Shown here one piece after another: positions 34,301 through 44,149 of a DNA stretch of 64,000 nucleotides. The notes beneath the pieces are model-generated. The model searched no databases and was not told the DNA's origin. It saw nothing but the letters and a program-made list of their open reading frames with translations. Every line of letters begins with the position of its first letter. The stretch's first letter is position 1. The translations under genes were made by a program, and so were the position numbers. The stretch spans positions 434,001 to 498,000 of the forward strand of contig WNNJ02003440.1 in NCBI GenBank assembly GCA_012934845.2, read 5' to 3'. Source of the DNA: Pomphorhynchus laevis (taxonomy: Eukaryota > Acanthocephala > Palaeacanthocephala > Echinorhynchida > Pomphorhynchidae).

Positions 34301-35904
34301 AAGAATTGTAAAGTTTTTTGTGGTGTTGACCAATGTGATCCATGGGCATCTGTTCTTTATCAAGTCGACCTTGTCTTCCCTACCAATTACTTCGGTTTTT
34401 TTCCAGTTAATAGACAGTCCAATCGCAGGAAAATTAGCAGCAAGACGAGCCAGAGCCTCGCCCACCGCAATAGGAGTACCGCCGATTATTCCGTCGTCGA
34501 GGTACCACCTATTTAAGCTGACACCTTCAATCTCCGATATCTGGACCACAATCGGATCAATCGCCAGGCAAAATAGAACTGGACCAAGAGGATCTTATTG
34601 TTGTACCCCTCTTCGAGACTGAAGAGGTTTCAGGCTACCGAACCGAAGGCTTGAGGTAGTGCCGTAGCACCATGATGTCCAACGACTAATTTCTGGAAAA
34701 TTCTTATCGATCGCGTTGACGAAGGAATCCCGGTTCAGCGTGTTAAAAGCATTAGCCAAGTCGATTTTAGCCCAAACCCAATTAACATTTTGATCATGAA
34801 GTTGTTGTAGCCGACGTGCTTGATGTACTATCTGTTCCATTCCGTTTGGCGTCGCTACACCGAGCTGGTGCGGATGGAGGGATTCGGCAAATCGCTGTCG
34901 AAGTTTGGAGCAAATACACTTAGCGCAAAGACGACGTAATGTCTCCCCAATGGCAATGGGGCGGATCCCTCCATCTGGTTTGTTCAATGCCATGAGATTA
35001 GCACCGGCGACAAAGGGTACGAGGTCGTTCGGGAGAGTACCAGCGATCATGTTGTTGACTAGTGATGTTAGGCGTTGAAGCAAAACCCCGTGATCTACCG
35101 ACAGCATATCTCGAATATGTTCTGCCCTCAAACCTAAACAGCCAGGAGAGGAAGAGGGTGGGAATGATGATACTGCGGCCTCAACTATGTCTGAGTCAAC
35201 CGACAAGGGGGTATTCAAAGATGGCTGTCCAGGACTTTGGAGAACATCATGTAAGGGGTGTAGCTCTGTCAGTTTACCGCGTAAAGATTCTGAAAATTCG
35301 CATGCACTATTCGACGTAAGGCGGCGCATCGCTTTTCCGAAATTGCCATTTCTCGCCAATTCGATGACTTCCATAAATTCATTTTTCTTATCATTAGTTC
35401 CTCTGAATTTCCTGGATGATCGAAGCCCCGAAGAGGAAAGGCAATCACGCTCTCTTCCATTTTCGAATTTGTCTATAAGCGCGTTGATATTAGATCTAGT
35501 GTTGTCTCCGGCATGGTGCCGACCTGAGGAAGTCTGTAGGCATAGCTTCGGAAAGCACAGCAAACGCTCCCAATCGTTGGATGAATTTGAGCACAATGCC
35601 TCTAGAATTAAAGAGGAAAAAACATTGGCAACTCGGCGGCGAAGATTCCAAGGAATGTGCTTGATCGTGTTAACTGGTTCCATCCAAACCCTATGAAGAA
35701 GCTCGAAGGATCTCTTTTGATTTTCGCAGCAGGAACTGTCTATCTTTTCAAACTGAAACGATGTCTTCGAGGTGTTCTCGTTAGCTTCTAAAAACTCAGG
35801 TATTGTGTCAGTTGATGCGATAACGTTGTGAGAGCTGGCTGTCGGTAGATGTCCTGATCCTGAGCAGCGCAAGTTCACAGGTCCGTGTACCCGAAGATGA
35901 CCTG
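31382..35904 (-). CDS. LINE ORF fused in frame to ubiquilin-like tail
   Basis: Open from the 5' truncation point to TAA ending at 31382, except for one in-frame TAA at 34592-34594. That stop sits where the Gly of GVQQGDPLGP should be ([22 protein letters not shown]). The first part (427 codons) has [60 protein letters not shown] and [15 protein letters not shown]. The second part (1055 codons, counted from Met 34549) has [11 protein letters not shown] at 14-24 (catalytic box), knuckle C313/C316/H326/C330, nuclease RPADIL (D375) and AVDFAV (D387), KERKYKRK and [15 protein letters not shown]. From about residue 608 it becomes ubiquilin-like. Only one break in ~1500 codons suggests recent activity or constraint. 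The alternative, chance read-through into a retrocopy, needs only a 1-in-3 frame match. Confidence 0.85.
31400..32728 (-). pseudogene. Captured ubiquilin-like segment: STI1 repeats and UBA
   Basis: Within the fused frame (residues about 608-1050): [11 protein letters not shown] then [20 protein letters not shown] and [20 protein letters not shown] form the first STI1 pair. [38 protein letters not shown] and [18 protein letters not shown] follow; this last run is diagnostic of ubiquilins (usual form: I/F-QEPMLNAAQEQFGGNPF). [11 protein letters not shown] matches the conserved ENRDPLPNPW spacer. A second, weaker STI1 region spans residues 820-915 ([13 protein letters not shown]...RALRTIVQI). 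The end, [20 protein letters not shown] then [16 protein letters not shown], is a UBA domain with the usual MGF loop changed to LGC. The N-terminal ubiquitin-like domain of ubiquilins is absent. Ubiquilins shuttle ubiquitinated clients to the proteasome; whether this copy does anything is unknown. Confidence 0.88.
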
Positions 35905-35916
35905 ATTAATTAAAAC
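35905..35916 (+). repeat. Target-site duplication, right copy
   Basis: ATTAATTAAAAC, matching 31147-31158. It is followed by ACTGCTTTTAAT and then a second copy of the GACCTG...TTTTAAT stretch, a 28-bp local tandem duplication made after or during insertion. Confidence 0.75.
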
Positions 35917-35999
35917 TGCTTTTAATGACCTGGTTAATTAAAACTGCTTTTAATTTATATCGTAAAGATGACATTTTTAAATTTACATGAAACATATTT

Positions 36000-36257
36000 T
36001 TGCATGAGCATTCATGCATACCATATAATATAAAATATAATACATTAAATAATGAAATTTTAAGAATTGCAACAAGTTGTAACGATATTAGTTTTCTTCA
36101 AAATCATTTAAATAGTTTAATAGATGCATATTTTAAACTGGGTTGTTATAAAAATACCATCAAACAGAAAATAGTAAAATATAAAAATCAACACAATAAT
36201 ATTAAAAATAAATTTAAAATCCTTAGCGGAAAATTTTTATGGATGGATAATAAATAA
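36000..36257 (+). CDS. PLE C-terminal tail
   Basis: Open piece HEHSCIPYNIKYNTLNNEIL ... FKLGCYKNTIKQKIVKYKNQ ... SGKFLWMDNK. The same tail recurs at 48811-49068 and, decayed, at 5930-6120. It is Lys/Asn-rich with no recognised domain; in this PLE family it follows the RT thumb. It was separated from its RT by the 31159-35904 insertion. Confidence 0.75.
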   Translation: MHEHSCIPYNIKYNTLNNEILRIATSCNDISFLQNHLNSLIDAYFKLGCYKNTIKQKIVKYKNQHNNIKNKFKILSGKFLWMDNK

Positions 36258-36289
36258 AATCTTTGTATAAGAATAAGATACTACATAAT

Positions 36290-36480
36290 CAAATTTAATC
36301 AGAGGAAATACGTCCTTAACACGTATTTAGCCCCGCTGCTATGTTGGGTAGAGGAGCTAAGGGACGAAACCGGATAGCATAGCAGTTCTTCTTGATGACC
36401 TCTAATCCATTTTCTTATACAACGTCTGTTATTTATTAGTCAATTCATAAAAATGACTTTTATTTTAAATTTCAATTTTT
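36290..36480 (+). promoter_or_regulatory. PLE terminal structured region, hairpins A, B and C
   Basis: Hairpin A: AAATACGT / ACGTATTT around a 7-nt loop. Hairpin B: CTGCTATG ... CATAGCAG around ~35 nt. Then TTCTTCTTGATGACC and hairpin C (TCAATTCATAAAAATGAC). The same trio recurs at 6137, 25246, 49106/49490 and, inverted, 50800. The conserved position just 3' of the coding tail suggests a processing or replication signal of the PLE. The order of its CTGATGA-like and CGAAAC blocks does not fit a hammerhead ribozyme. Confidence 0.65.
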
Positions 36481-36623
36481 TATTTTAACTTGATTTAAAT
36501 TATAAAAAATCTTATAACAATTATTTATTTTATTATTTAATTATTAAATTTTGATTTAGCATTATTTTGTTTTGTTTATTTTATAATTATATTAAAGACG
36601 TATACTCAGTTAGCTGATTTGAT

Positions 36624-38000
36624 CTCTTCGCAAGCTACCGCGTTTCTATCAACTATCTATAAAGGTCGAATATACAATCCCACTCCAACAAAACTCAAGG
36701 TCCTAGCTAAAATGATACACCTTCCTAATCTCTCTGTTTCCGCCAGACAGGTCCTCTCGAATGAATACTGGAGCACTAGATATAGGTTCCAGCTGAGTAA
36801 GGATAGGGCGAGCATTGCTCGTCTTAACCTTTCTCAGTCTTAATTTTGGAAGATATTCAAGAAGGATAAATTTGTCTGCTGGATGTATGAAGCCTTGGTT
36901 TCGATTAGTAGCAAAGGCCTTCACAAAGTTTTAGAAGAATTACTATCCTTACATAATTCGTGGAGCCACTAAATCTCTCCAACCAATCCCGCCTTGATGT
37001 GACTCTAGGAGTAGGGATCTATCTGTCACAGATATCCTAAACTCCTTGGGGCACTTCCGGGCAACTTCAAATCTCAGGCGCCACTCTCCACTTGAATCTG
37101 TAGGCTTTTGACAGACAGTCAGAGAAAAGAGGTTGCCACAACAATGCTATTAGCCTCCCTGTCCGATATGACTGGCATAAAAATTAGCCGACGTGTTTTT
37201 ATCCAAAAAGAAATCGATTTAGTGTCCTAAAGATTTGCGATTTCGATTCAAAAATCCCTCATCTCCATTTACGAAAAAGCCCTTGTGCGTAAAATCCGCG
37301 ACTATCTTAGTAGGCGAAATTTAATCCCACCTGGTTTTCATGGTACGTAAAAGATCGCTCGGTCCATTCAACAATAGGTGAAGTGCATCAGTTTTGTCAA
37401 GACAACAGTCATCAGCTCGCTGTAGCTGTCGTTCTTGATTTTTATGCTGCATTTGACCGCATTTCAATTCCTTTTGTTATCTCTTCTCTCAGGTTTATTA
37501 GGTTGCCTGCGAGAATTGTTAACAGGGGGAAATATTGTTGTATACCAAGCGATTCTTCTATGAAGACGATCCTAATGCACGTCAGATCTTGCTGCCTCCA
37601 TAAAATTTAAACGAAATCAACATCTAGTGGTATACGCTGATGATACCAAAGCCCTGTTCTATGGACACAGGGGCAAAAATGTAATCTCTGACATCAGCCG
37701 TTTCTTTTTAAGAAAAAAAGGACCAGCTACCCATATCCAATTTTGTTCTCAATTCCTCTAAATCGCAGGAGGTCGTCTTTCATGGCGTCCGTGCCACCAA
37801 AAAGAAGCTTAAGAGATTAGCATTCTCTTCACTATCCTCCATTTTACAGCCTTAACCACTCCCTGCCTTCACAAGTCGAGTAAAATACCTGGGTTCACCA
37901 TTACGGTGAACTGGTCATCGAGAGCTGTCCTGGATAGACTCAAACGTATCCTGAAGAAAGCTATGTGGGCCCTGAAACGGACTCAGCATCTTTTGTTGAA
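36624..38000 (+). mobile_element. APE-type LINE copy, right half
   Basis: Continues from 28848 with SSQATAFLSTIYKGRIYNPT and PTKLKVLAKM (36619-36843), the region between endonuclease and RT. The RT follows in decayed pieces: SIQKSLISIYEKALVRKIRD near 37250, HQFCQDNSHQLAVAVVLDFY (37383) and VVYADDTKALFYG near 37628 (second Asp pair intact). The match fades near 38000 (KRTQHLLL). Many frame changes. Confidence 0.82.
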
Positions 38001-38220
38001 TGGTTGAAATTTTCATTATATTTACAAAATACATAACTGGAATACAGCAAATCATTTTTTAATTATTTAAATATACTTTATGATGAAAATGACATCATAT
38101 TGAATGTTTCATTTGACAATGAAGCATATAAAAGTGGTATTCATTTAAGATTTACTATAAAAATATTAAATATTTATCGCTAAAATGTTTATTTATATTT
38201 AATGACATCTTTATTTTCTA
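38001..38220. other. AT-rich gap between two elements
   Basis: No open frame or repeat recognised. Confidence 0.5.
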
Positions 38221-39693
38221 ACTTTTAGAACGCTTTTGTCTTCATCATCAGATCTGAAATCATGACAAAAATTAACACAATTTTACAAAATAGCATCAAA
38301 AACAAGGGCATTACATGTAAAGCCGACTTGTGACTTCCACTAATCCGACTATTTATTATGTATGTGAATTTAATTTGATTGCGACTTACTTTGATAAACA
38401 GTAAATAATGAGTTTTATGCAATTCGTAAGTCGCTATATTTTAAGATTTTTCAATGAGATTGAATAGTTTTTTAACAATTAAATTGTAACTGATAAAATG
38501 TTACATTTATTTCTTCCACCAATTGTGGACATCGTCAGGATAAATCTGAAAAAGACAGGAGTTGAGCAACAAAAACCAATATACGAGTCAAAGTGTGCAA
38601 ATTAAATTCGTTTTGTCCATTGAGGTTAGGCTCAAGTAGTTTAATTGCCACCGCTTCTGTTAAAATACGCCGAAAAATCGATATTGTGTCCAGTAGTATT
38701 CGCGTGGTCGGCAACTGCTGATTTACGGCAGATGGACGGTGCACTCTTGTGTTCCCCGTCTCTCTTACACAGTGTTCGGCCAGTTTAGCCAATATAAAAA
38801 GATGGACACTCCCTACAAGTGATGTTATAAATGCCGCCAACACTCTGATCTTTGTTACGTTGTAACGGTTTAATTATTGATTGTATTGTGTTACAAGAGC
38901 GAGATGAAACCACAATTTCTATTGGTAACTTAGACCACGCAATCAAATTCTTAACCTTACTCTGTAGACAAACACTAAAGTTTCAGAGGTTTGGAATAGT
39001 AAAGAAGTGTTTTATCGGAGACAAAGCTGAAGACCGTGACACATTCTCATTGCGACTAATTGATTTTGACACCTTCTTTATCTGTTCAAGAAGCCCATTC
39101 AAAGGATAGCCTAACTTGACAAAATTTCTTGTTAGTAGAGTGAGCTTTGACTCGAGATACTCATGCGAGCTACTAACTCTGTATGCCCTGAAACAAAACT
39201 CTCGAAAAATGCCTAACATAGTCGCTGAGCTGTGGTTACTATCCCATCGAATATATGTGTTAGTTTCGGTGGCTTTAATGTATACTCTAGTAATGTGTAT
39301 GTTTTTGCATTGACTTCACAATCTAGAAATGGCAAAAATTCATTTTCCGGCCAAGATATACTTAACTCGATGCGGGGATGAATGACATTTAAGAAATCGA
39401 CAAAGTTTAAAGCATCATTTTTAGCACCATGCCATACCACGAAAATGTCATCAATATACCTATACCAAAGCAACGATTTTATATGGTACTGAGAAATAGC
39501 TGACTCTTCAAATTTCTGCATAAACAGGTCAGCTAACGCTGGGCCTAACGGGGTCCCCATTGCTACAGCAAAACATTAATTGTAGATTATGTCATTAAAA
39601 GTGAAGTTAGTGCATGTAGTTATTTCGAAAAATAATCTTAGATTTTGTAGGTGCCGCTGTTCTGACAAGGAGGCGGAATCAATCCCAATGATT
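38221..39693 (-). mobile_element. PLE with C-terminal GIY-YIG (Penelope/Poseidon-like), decayed
   Basis: On minus: FFEITTCTNFTFNDIIYN (39645-39590), VAMGTPLGPALADLFMQKFE (39565-39510), SLLWYRYIDDIFVVWHG (catalytic YIDD intact), NEFLPFLDCEV, then TLLTRNFVKLGYPLNGLLEQ. The GIY-YIG part follows after frame changes: AKLAEHCVRETGNTRVHRPS and RRILTEAVAIKLLEPNLNGQ then NEFNLH (38640-38580). The last residues are YPDDVHNWWKK near 38520. The order RT then GIY-YIG is the canonical Penelope plan, opposite to the Naiad-like copies elsewhere in the window. The 5' end is cut by the 380-bp repeat at 39694. Confidence 0.85.
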
Positions 39694-40115
39694 GAGTGCA
39701 CGGATGTGCTGAGTAGACAACGGTCCAGGATTTCTTTCGAAATACGGCATTTATACAAAATATTGTTGCTTGTTAGACTGAACAATTCAGCAACAACATC
39801 TGTTTAGTGTTTAGTATGGTCCGCACAGCAATTCGAATCTGGTAAAGAGCGTAAGCCTCAGACAATTAAGCAAAATGTCGGAAACGCCTTTATTCACAAT
39901 GTCACACAGGCAACCGAAACGACTAGTGAGCACTTCATTCTACTGATGAGTGTTGCCGGGTACTCATTGGTCGTCTAGAAGTGACATGGTAACTGAAAAT
40001 CGTGAATCAAAGTCCAGTCTATCAATCAACACCATTTTGTATAAATGCGGTATTTCGAAAAAAATCCTGGACCGTTGTCAACTCAGCACATCCGTGCACT
40101 ACTATTATATATAGC
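39694..40115. repeat. 380-bp satellite unit pair, inverted
   Basis: 39694-39782 is a minus-oriented partial unit (GGTCCAGGATTTC...AATACGGCATTTATAC). 39783-40115 is a nearly whole plus-oriented unit. The pair sits exactly at the truncated 5' end of the Penelope-like element and repeats the orientation switch seen at 21468, but at a different point in the unit. Confidence 0.88.
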
Positions 40116-40461
40116 GCGATTTTTCGCAATAACTATATATATTTATTTAGGTCAAAAATTTGTTTGACCTAAACCCAAACAAAATCAAAGAACGATGAGA
40201 AAACAAATTGAAAAATAAAAATATTAGAATAAATAATTGTAATTATAATTTAAGGTTGAAATCAAATTTATTATTAAGCATTAAATTAGGTTACTTTTGG
40301 ATAAAATACGCTTTTTGAATAATGCGAGATATCAAGTTATTTAGTTAGTTTAATTAGTTTAAAAAGATAAAAAATAGTTAGTTATCCTTGATGAATCAGA
40401 AATAAACAGGTTGTTATAATAGCAATTGATTCAAATCAATAATATCAACATTTTTAATGCA
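40116..40461. other. AT-rich stretch 3' of the fucosyltransferase exon
   Basis: No gene seen. A short hairpin with arms AGGTCAAA / TTTGACCT lies at about 40148-40170. Confidence 0.5.
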
Positions 40462-40947
40462 TTACAATTTGAAATAGTGTTTCATATGGGTTTTCGGAAG
40501 GCATCTGTCAAGATTATTATGTTTGTTTCCGCTTCCTTTTCCTTCACGAAGTAGGTTACGCATTTCTATATAATTTAAGTTTGTTGAAATGTTCTTCAAA
40601 TAATAATGCATTTTGCAGTACATAGAATGGCCACTCTCCTTGACAAGCAAATGCTTTGAGAATTCATTGTGGGCAAATCGTATATTTTTACACCATTCCA
40701 AAATTTGATCCGAATTCATTTCAAACACATTTGGATTCTCTTTGCGTTTGTAGCTAAAGTGACGTTCCATGAATAATGTATGGTTCTGTAATGATTCATT
40801 GATGTATTTCGCAAACGAATAGATGTCTTTAAAGTCGTATATATTGACATATGATCCAGGCGGTGCGAATTTCGTATAGTTTGGACAATTGTTAAAATCG
40901 GCAACAATTGGAACTGATCCCGCTCTTATAGCGTCAAAATGTAATCA
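40462..40947 (-). CDS. Fucosyltransferase-like gene, C-terminal exon
   Basis: Minus-strand reading: HFDAIRAGSVPIVADFNNCP, NYTKFAPPGSYVNIYDFKDI, YSFAKYINESLQNHTLFMER, HFSYKRKENPNV ... stop at 40462. The AIRAGSVPIV, NYTKFAPPGSYV and YDF motifs are the GDP-fucose-binding end of glycosyltransferase family 10 (alpha-1,3/4-fucosyltransferases), Golgi enzymes that add fucose to GlcNAc of N-glycans or Lewis-type glycans. The 5' limit is uncertain: no good acceptor AG lies directly before HFDA; AG at the ATAAG just inside the reading is the nearest. It is probably the last exon of the gene whose first exon is 43492-42833. The central segment (FENS...DYVTEK) was not found between them. Confidence 0.8.
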
Positions 40948-42832
40948 TTATCAATGAAAATATTTTTTTATAACCTTTAATCGTGTATATACATATTTAA
41001 AGTCGTATAATTATTTAAGTTGTATGCATGCCTTGTTTTTCTTTTATAAATTTTTGTTTTAAATAAACAAACTAGTATAACCCATTATTTATTTAAAACA
41101 TTTGAATTATACATTTCTAACAATTGAATCATTACACAATTTATTACCTAAGTAAATACACTGAAATTTATGCTAATTTAATCATTAAATTGTAACTCAT
41201 TTGATTGATAACAATTACCTTTCTAAAGCGAAACTTCTTTTGTAAATAAATATGATCTAATTTAAAACTTGTTTTTGCTTGTAATTGCAGCTTATCTTTC
41301 AACTCTTATGTTAAGAATTCTCTTGACAGGTTTCTCGTGTTGAGATATTTCTTAACTGAACAAAACATATTTTTAATTACTCAGTTCTTAACAATACATT
41401 GTTAAAAAAAATTTAAGATTGAATTATTTTCATTTAAAATTCATTTATTGTTCAAAATATGTAACTTTATTGCATATTTCTACTTATAAAGCTATAACAC
41501 CAAATTAAAACAGGTATCCTTCATAAATATTATCTTAATAAAAATGAATGTGAAAACTATTTTTCCATCAGAAAAACACGTTATTTCATCATCAGGAAAA
41601 CGTTTGCTATTCTGACGACGATTACAGTAGCTATTGAAATATAATACTACTTTATGTTTTGATTGATCCTGTCTTAAAATTCAAAAATTTTAAATCAACA
41701 TTCTTAGTTTTTAATTAATTTTAGTAATAATATATTTTCTTTTATATTCTTGCACTGTACAACGTACTTCGATTCAATTAAGTAATCTGATTAATTTATC
41801 TGTGAGAATTTGAAGGATTTTGGTAACATAACGATTATATACAGCGCTAGTATTTATTAATATGTAATTTTAATAAGAACACAATTTTGTTTTATTTTTA
41901 ATTCATACCAATTTATTGACTGATTTTATACCGACGCAATCTAATGACTTTAAAGTTGTTTTTTTTAAGGGCGTTAGTAAAATGTTAATAAGACAAGTTA
42001 TTTTTAAAAATAATCATGTTTCATTTATACAATGCTTTTTTAAATTATATGCAATTTACAAATTTTAGCTTTCAAGATTCCGTGATAATCCAGAGGTAGA
42101 ACTTTGAAAAATCGCATATTTAAATTTCCAAAGAATATCTTAATCAACTAAGTCAGATGGGATAATTGTCTTGTTTAATTGTAAGTTTTCAAAAATTTGC
42201 ATGTAATGAAGAAACATTTATCGAACTATTTTTAGTTGTTTGTTCTGTCAACAGTTTGATTATTATTTTATTAGAATTTATTCATATTTTTGAATATTTA
42301 TGCAATTTTAGTAAACCCTTTACGTTCATCGATGAATCACAAAGAGCACCAATCGTTTAAACGAACAAGATTAAGGGGGAGATTGAAAGAATATAACAGC
42401 GGAGATGTAAAAATAAAATGAAAATTCACAACATTTGTGCGCAGTATACCCGCTACTATGTTGGGTTGTGACAACCCCACATAACAATAATAACTGATAA
42501 CTTTTAATCCAAATGCAAGCAATTGTATTACCATCATTTCAAAATATACATAATTTCCAAATTTACAAAAGTTATTATTTTTCAACCTTTTAGTAATTAA
42601 TATTTGAATTCATTTTAGCAATACAATTAATTTTATGATATAAATAATTATCCGTGTAAACGTTATTTACTCTTTATAGAATACTGAGGTCTAAGTTTTA
42701 TTTATTATAAATCTTAAATTTAATAACTGCTAAATCATTCCTGATTATATTTTCATTGAAAATGATTAAGCTAAACTTTTCAGTTACGTAATTTTTGCAA
42801 TTTGAATTCTCTATTGCAATTACATATCTGTA
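40948..42832 (-). other. Putative intron(s) of the fucosyltransferase gene
   Basis: AT-rich and without coding similarity that I can see on minus. 42440-42500 holds a worn piece of PLE hairpin B (CCCGCTACTATGTTGGG). If the gene is real, an exon with the conserved FENS and DYVTEK blocks should lie here; I did not find it, so the copy may be broken or that exon too diverged for me to see. Confidence 0.4.
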
Positions 42833-43492
42833 CTATTCATAAAGTTCAATCGAGTTCCCTTTGTAACGACGTCGTGTACCGACGTTGTTTAAGCAAAGAC
42901 CGTGACTGTCCACGTGTAAATAGTTCATAAGTTCTTTGACAAATAGAATCCTTTTGTTAAAAGGTTGACAATTTCCGCATAGCCATGCAATTTCTTTTCT
43001 TAACTCTGTGCTTTGAGGTGTTACGAGCAATGCTTTCAAGTATATGTCAATTTTTGAGAAATATGTATGTGCGAATGGATAAGAAACTTCCCAATCATAA
43101 GTAATTGAAAAATCGTAGTATTCGGAACGTTTCCAGGCATGCGGAGGTGATTCAAGAGTGTACATCACAACAAATGGCGGAAATCGGTTAAATGATGGCA
43201 CAGCAGATTTAGTTCGTCTGTTATAGGATATAATAGTTGGTGCATTTTCACTTCTTTCTGTTCTTTTTATACTGCTCCAACGTATAACATATCTATCTCG
43301 ACATTTTTGATCATAATTTTCAACATACCTACCATCAGTAGAAATATCTTCAACTGTAAGATATTCAGGCAGTTCAAAACTAGTGAACGTTTGATTGTTC
43401 GCAATAATTTTGTTGTAATATATAATCAACCACACGCAAATTGTTAGCATAATGAGTGTTCGTATTTTATATTTTGTAATTAGTCCACGCAT
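42833..43492 (-). CDS. Fucosyltransferase-like gene, N-terminal exon (left copy)
   Basis: Start chosen at MRGLITKYKIRT (43492), because a single transmembrane anchor follows at once (IRTLIMLTICVWLIIYY), as in type II Golgi enzymes; the frame is open further upstream to 43582. Then come a stem and the acceptor-binding half: FPPFVVMYTLESPPHAW, EYYDFSITYDWEVSYPFAHT, RKEIAWLCGNCQPFNKR, VKELMNYLHVDSHGLCLNN. These match the N-terminal half of family 10 fucosyltransferases (NWT-type strand, then the AW..SNC..R..Y...L.KY..VD..G.C block). The frame stops at 42833 soon after; the splice donor is not certain. It lies in the left arm of the giant inverted repeat, transcribed outward. A second copy starts at 63392. 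Confidence 0.82.
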   Translation of the reverse strand: MRGLITKYKIRTLIMLTICVWLIIYYNKIIANNQTFTSFELPEYLTVEDISTDGRYVENYDQKCRDRYVIRWSSIKRTERSENAPTIISYNRRTKSAVPSFNRFPPFVVMYTLESPPHAWKRSEYYDFSITYDWEVSYPFAHTYFSKIDIYLKALLVTPQSTELRKEIAWLCGNCQPFNKRILFVKELMNYLHVDSHGLCLNNVGTRRRYKGNSIELYE

Positions 43493-44149
43493 TGTTAACT
43501 TAATAAATGAATAATAAATGTGAATATATTTTGTTTTATTTACAAGTTTTTGAAATAATGTTAAATAGTTAAAATTATGCACATAACGAAATCTTATTCA
43601 ATTTTTAATAATCAATGATTACAGATTACATATACTTAACAATCACTTGATATTCCCAATTATCATTGGAAATAGCAAGTAGTTGCATATTAAAGTAGGT
43701 TTTTATATTTAAAGGTGCACATGTCCTATTAAAACTGATTAAATTTGAAATCAGAAAAATATCAGTTAAAATAATTTCAATTTAAAACAAAATATTTTCT
43801 ATCATAATACTATATATAATATTATAAAAGACAATATCTTATAAACGCAACGTTTTAAATATCTTTGATTTCGTGCAGGTGAAGAACATCCAATCATACC
43901 GGTTATACAACAATTATATATGCATGGCAGTGCGTATCTGTGCATGGCAGTGCGTATTGCGGTTTAACCATGCATCAGACACTAAATTCCTTTTAATAGA
44001 AATGCTGTTTCACAGGGACACTTTAAAGTGTACAAATATATAAAATATAATTTGTTGTTACACCTGCCCTGGGACACATAATGGTGTACTCGTAAATAAA
44101 TCACTGTTTTCCTCATGATGAGGCATAAACACCAGGCAGCATTCATAAA
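43493..44149 (-). promoter_or_regulatory. 5' flank of the fucosyltransferase gene
   Basis: AT-rich, no ORF. Contains a 20-bp tandem duplication (TGCATGGCAGTGCGTAT twice, 43920-43958) and a 21-bp one (CATAAACACCAG repeated near 44125 and 44146) at the edge of the truncated LINE. It is presumably the promoter side; no TATA box can be singled out in such AT-rich DNA. Confidence 0.4.

Larger units (their letters stand above)
31159..35904 (-). mobile_element. Chimeric LINE copy 2: LINE + ubiquilin + peroxiredoxin
   Basis: Read on minus, the block starts at 35904 inside the LINE's N-terminal zinc finger ([13 protein letters not shown]; the first Cys pair is missing, so it is 5'-truncated). It runs through RT and restriction-like endonuclease to about 33060, crosses a low-complexity linker, continues as ubiquilin-like sequence (32728-31400), and ends with the last ~70 codons of a 2-Cys peroxiredoxin (31394-31182) plus ~23 bp. 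ATTAATTAAAAC flanks it at 31147-31158 and 35905-35916, and the PLE is collinear across the gap, so the whole block was inserted as one unit. No poly-A tail is present. A 28-bp tandem duplication (35899-35926, 35927-35954) lies at the 5' junction. Confidence 0.88.
28849..36623 (+). mobile_element. Naiad-like PLE, most complete copy, itself interrupted
   Basis: This element occupies 28849-31158 and 35905-36623, with a 4.7-kb chimeric LINE inserted between. Order: GIY-YIG endonuclease (28924-29616), pre-RT linker (29780-30220), decayed RT (30240-31158), C-terminal tail (36000-36257), terminal hairpins (36290-36410), and the end motif near 36597-36616 (ACTCAGTTAGCTG). A GIY-YIG domain in front of the RT with CxC motifs is the permuted plan described for Naiad/Chlamys-type PLEs. 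It is inserted in an APE-type LINE with a possible 2-4 bp target overlap (CTCT). The RT carries stops and its YIDD box reads YINDI, so it is dead. Confidence 0.88.

Noticed and set aside
36330-36400. Hammerhead ribozyme in PLE termini (CTGATGA and CGAAAC both present)
   Set aside because: In every copy CGAAAC comes before CTGATGA, too few bases lie between for the needed stems, and no NUH site sits in the right place. The reverse strand has neither core block. Reported only as an unclassified structured region.
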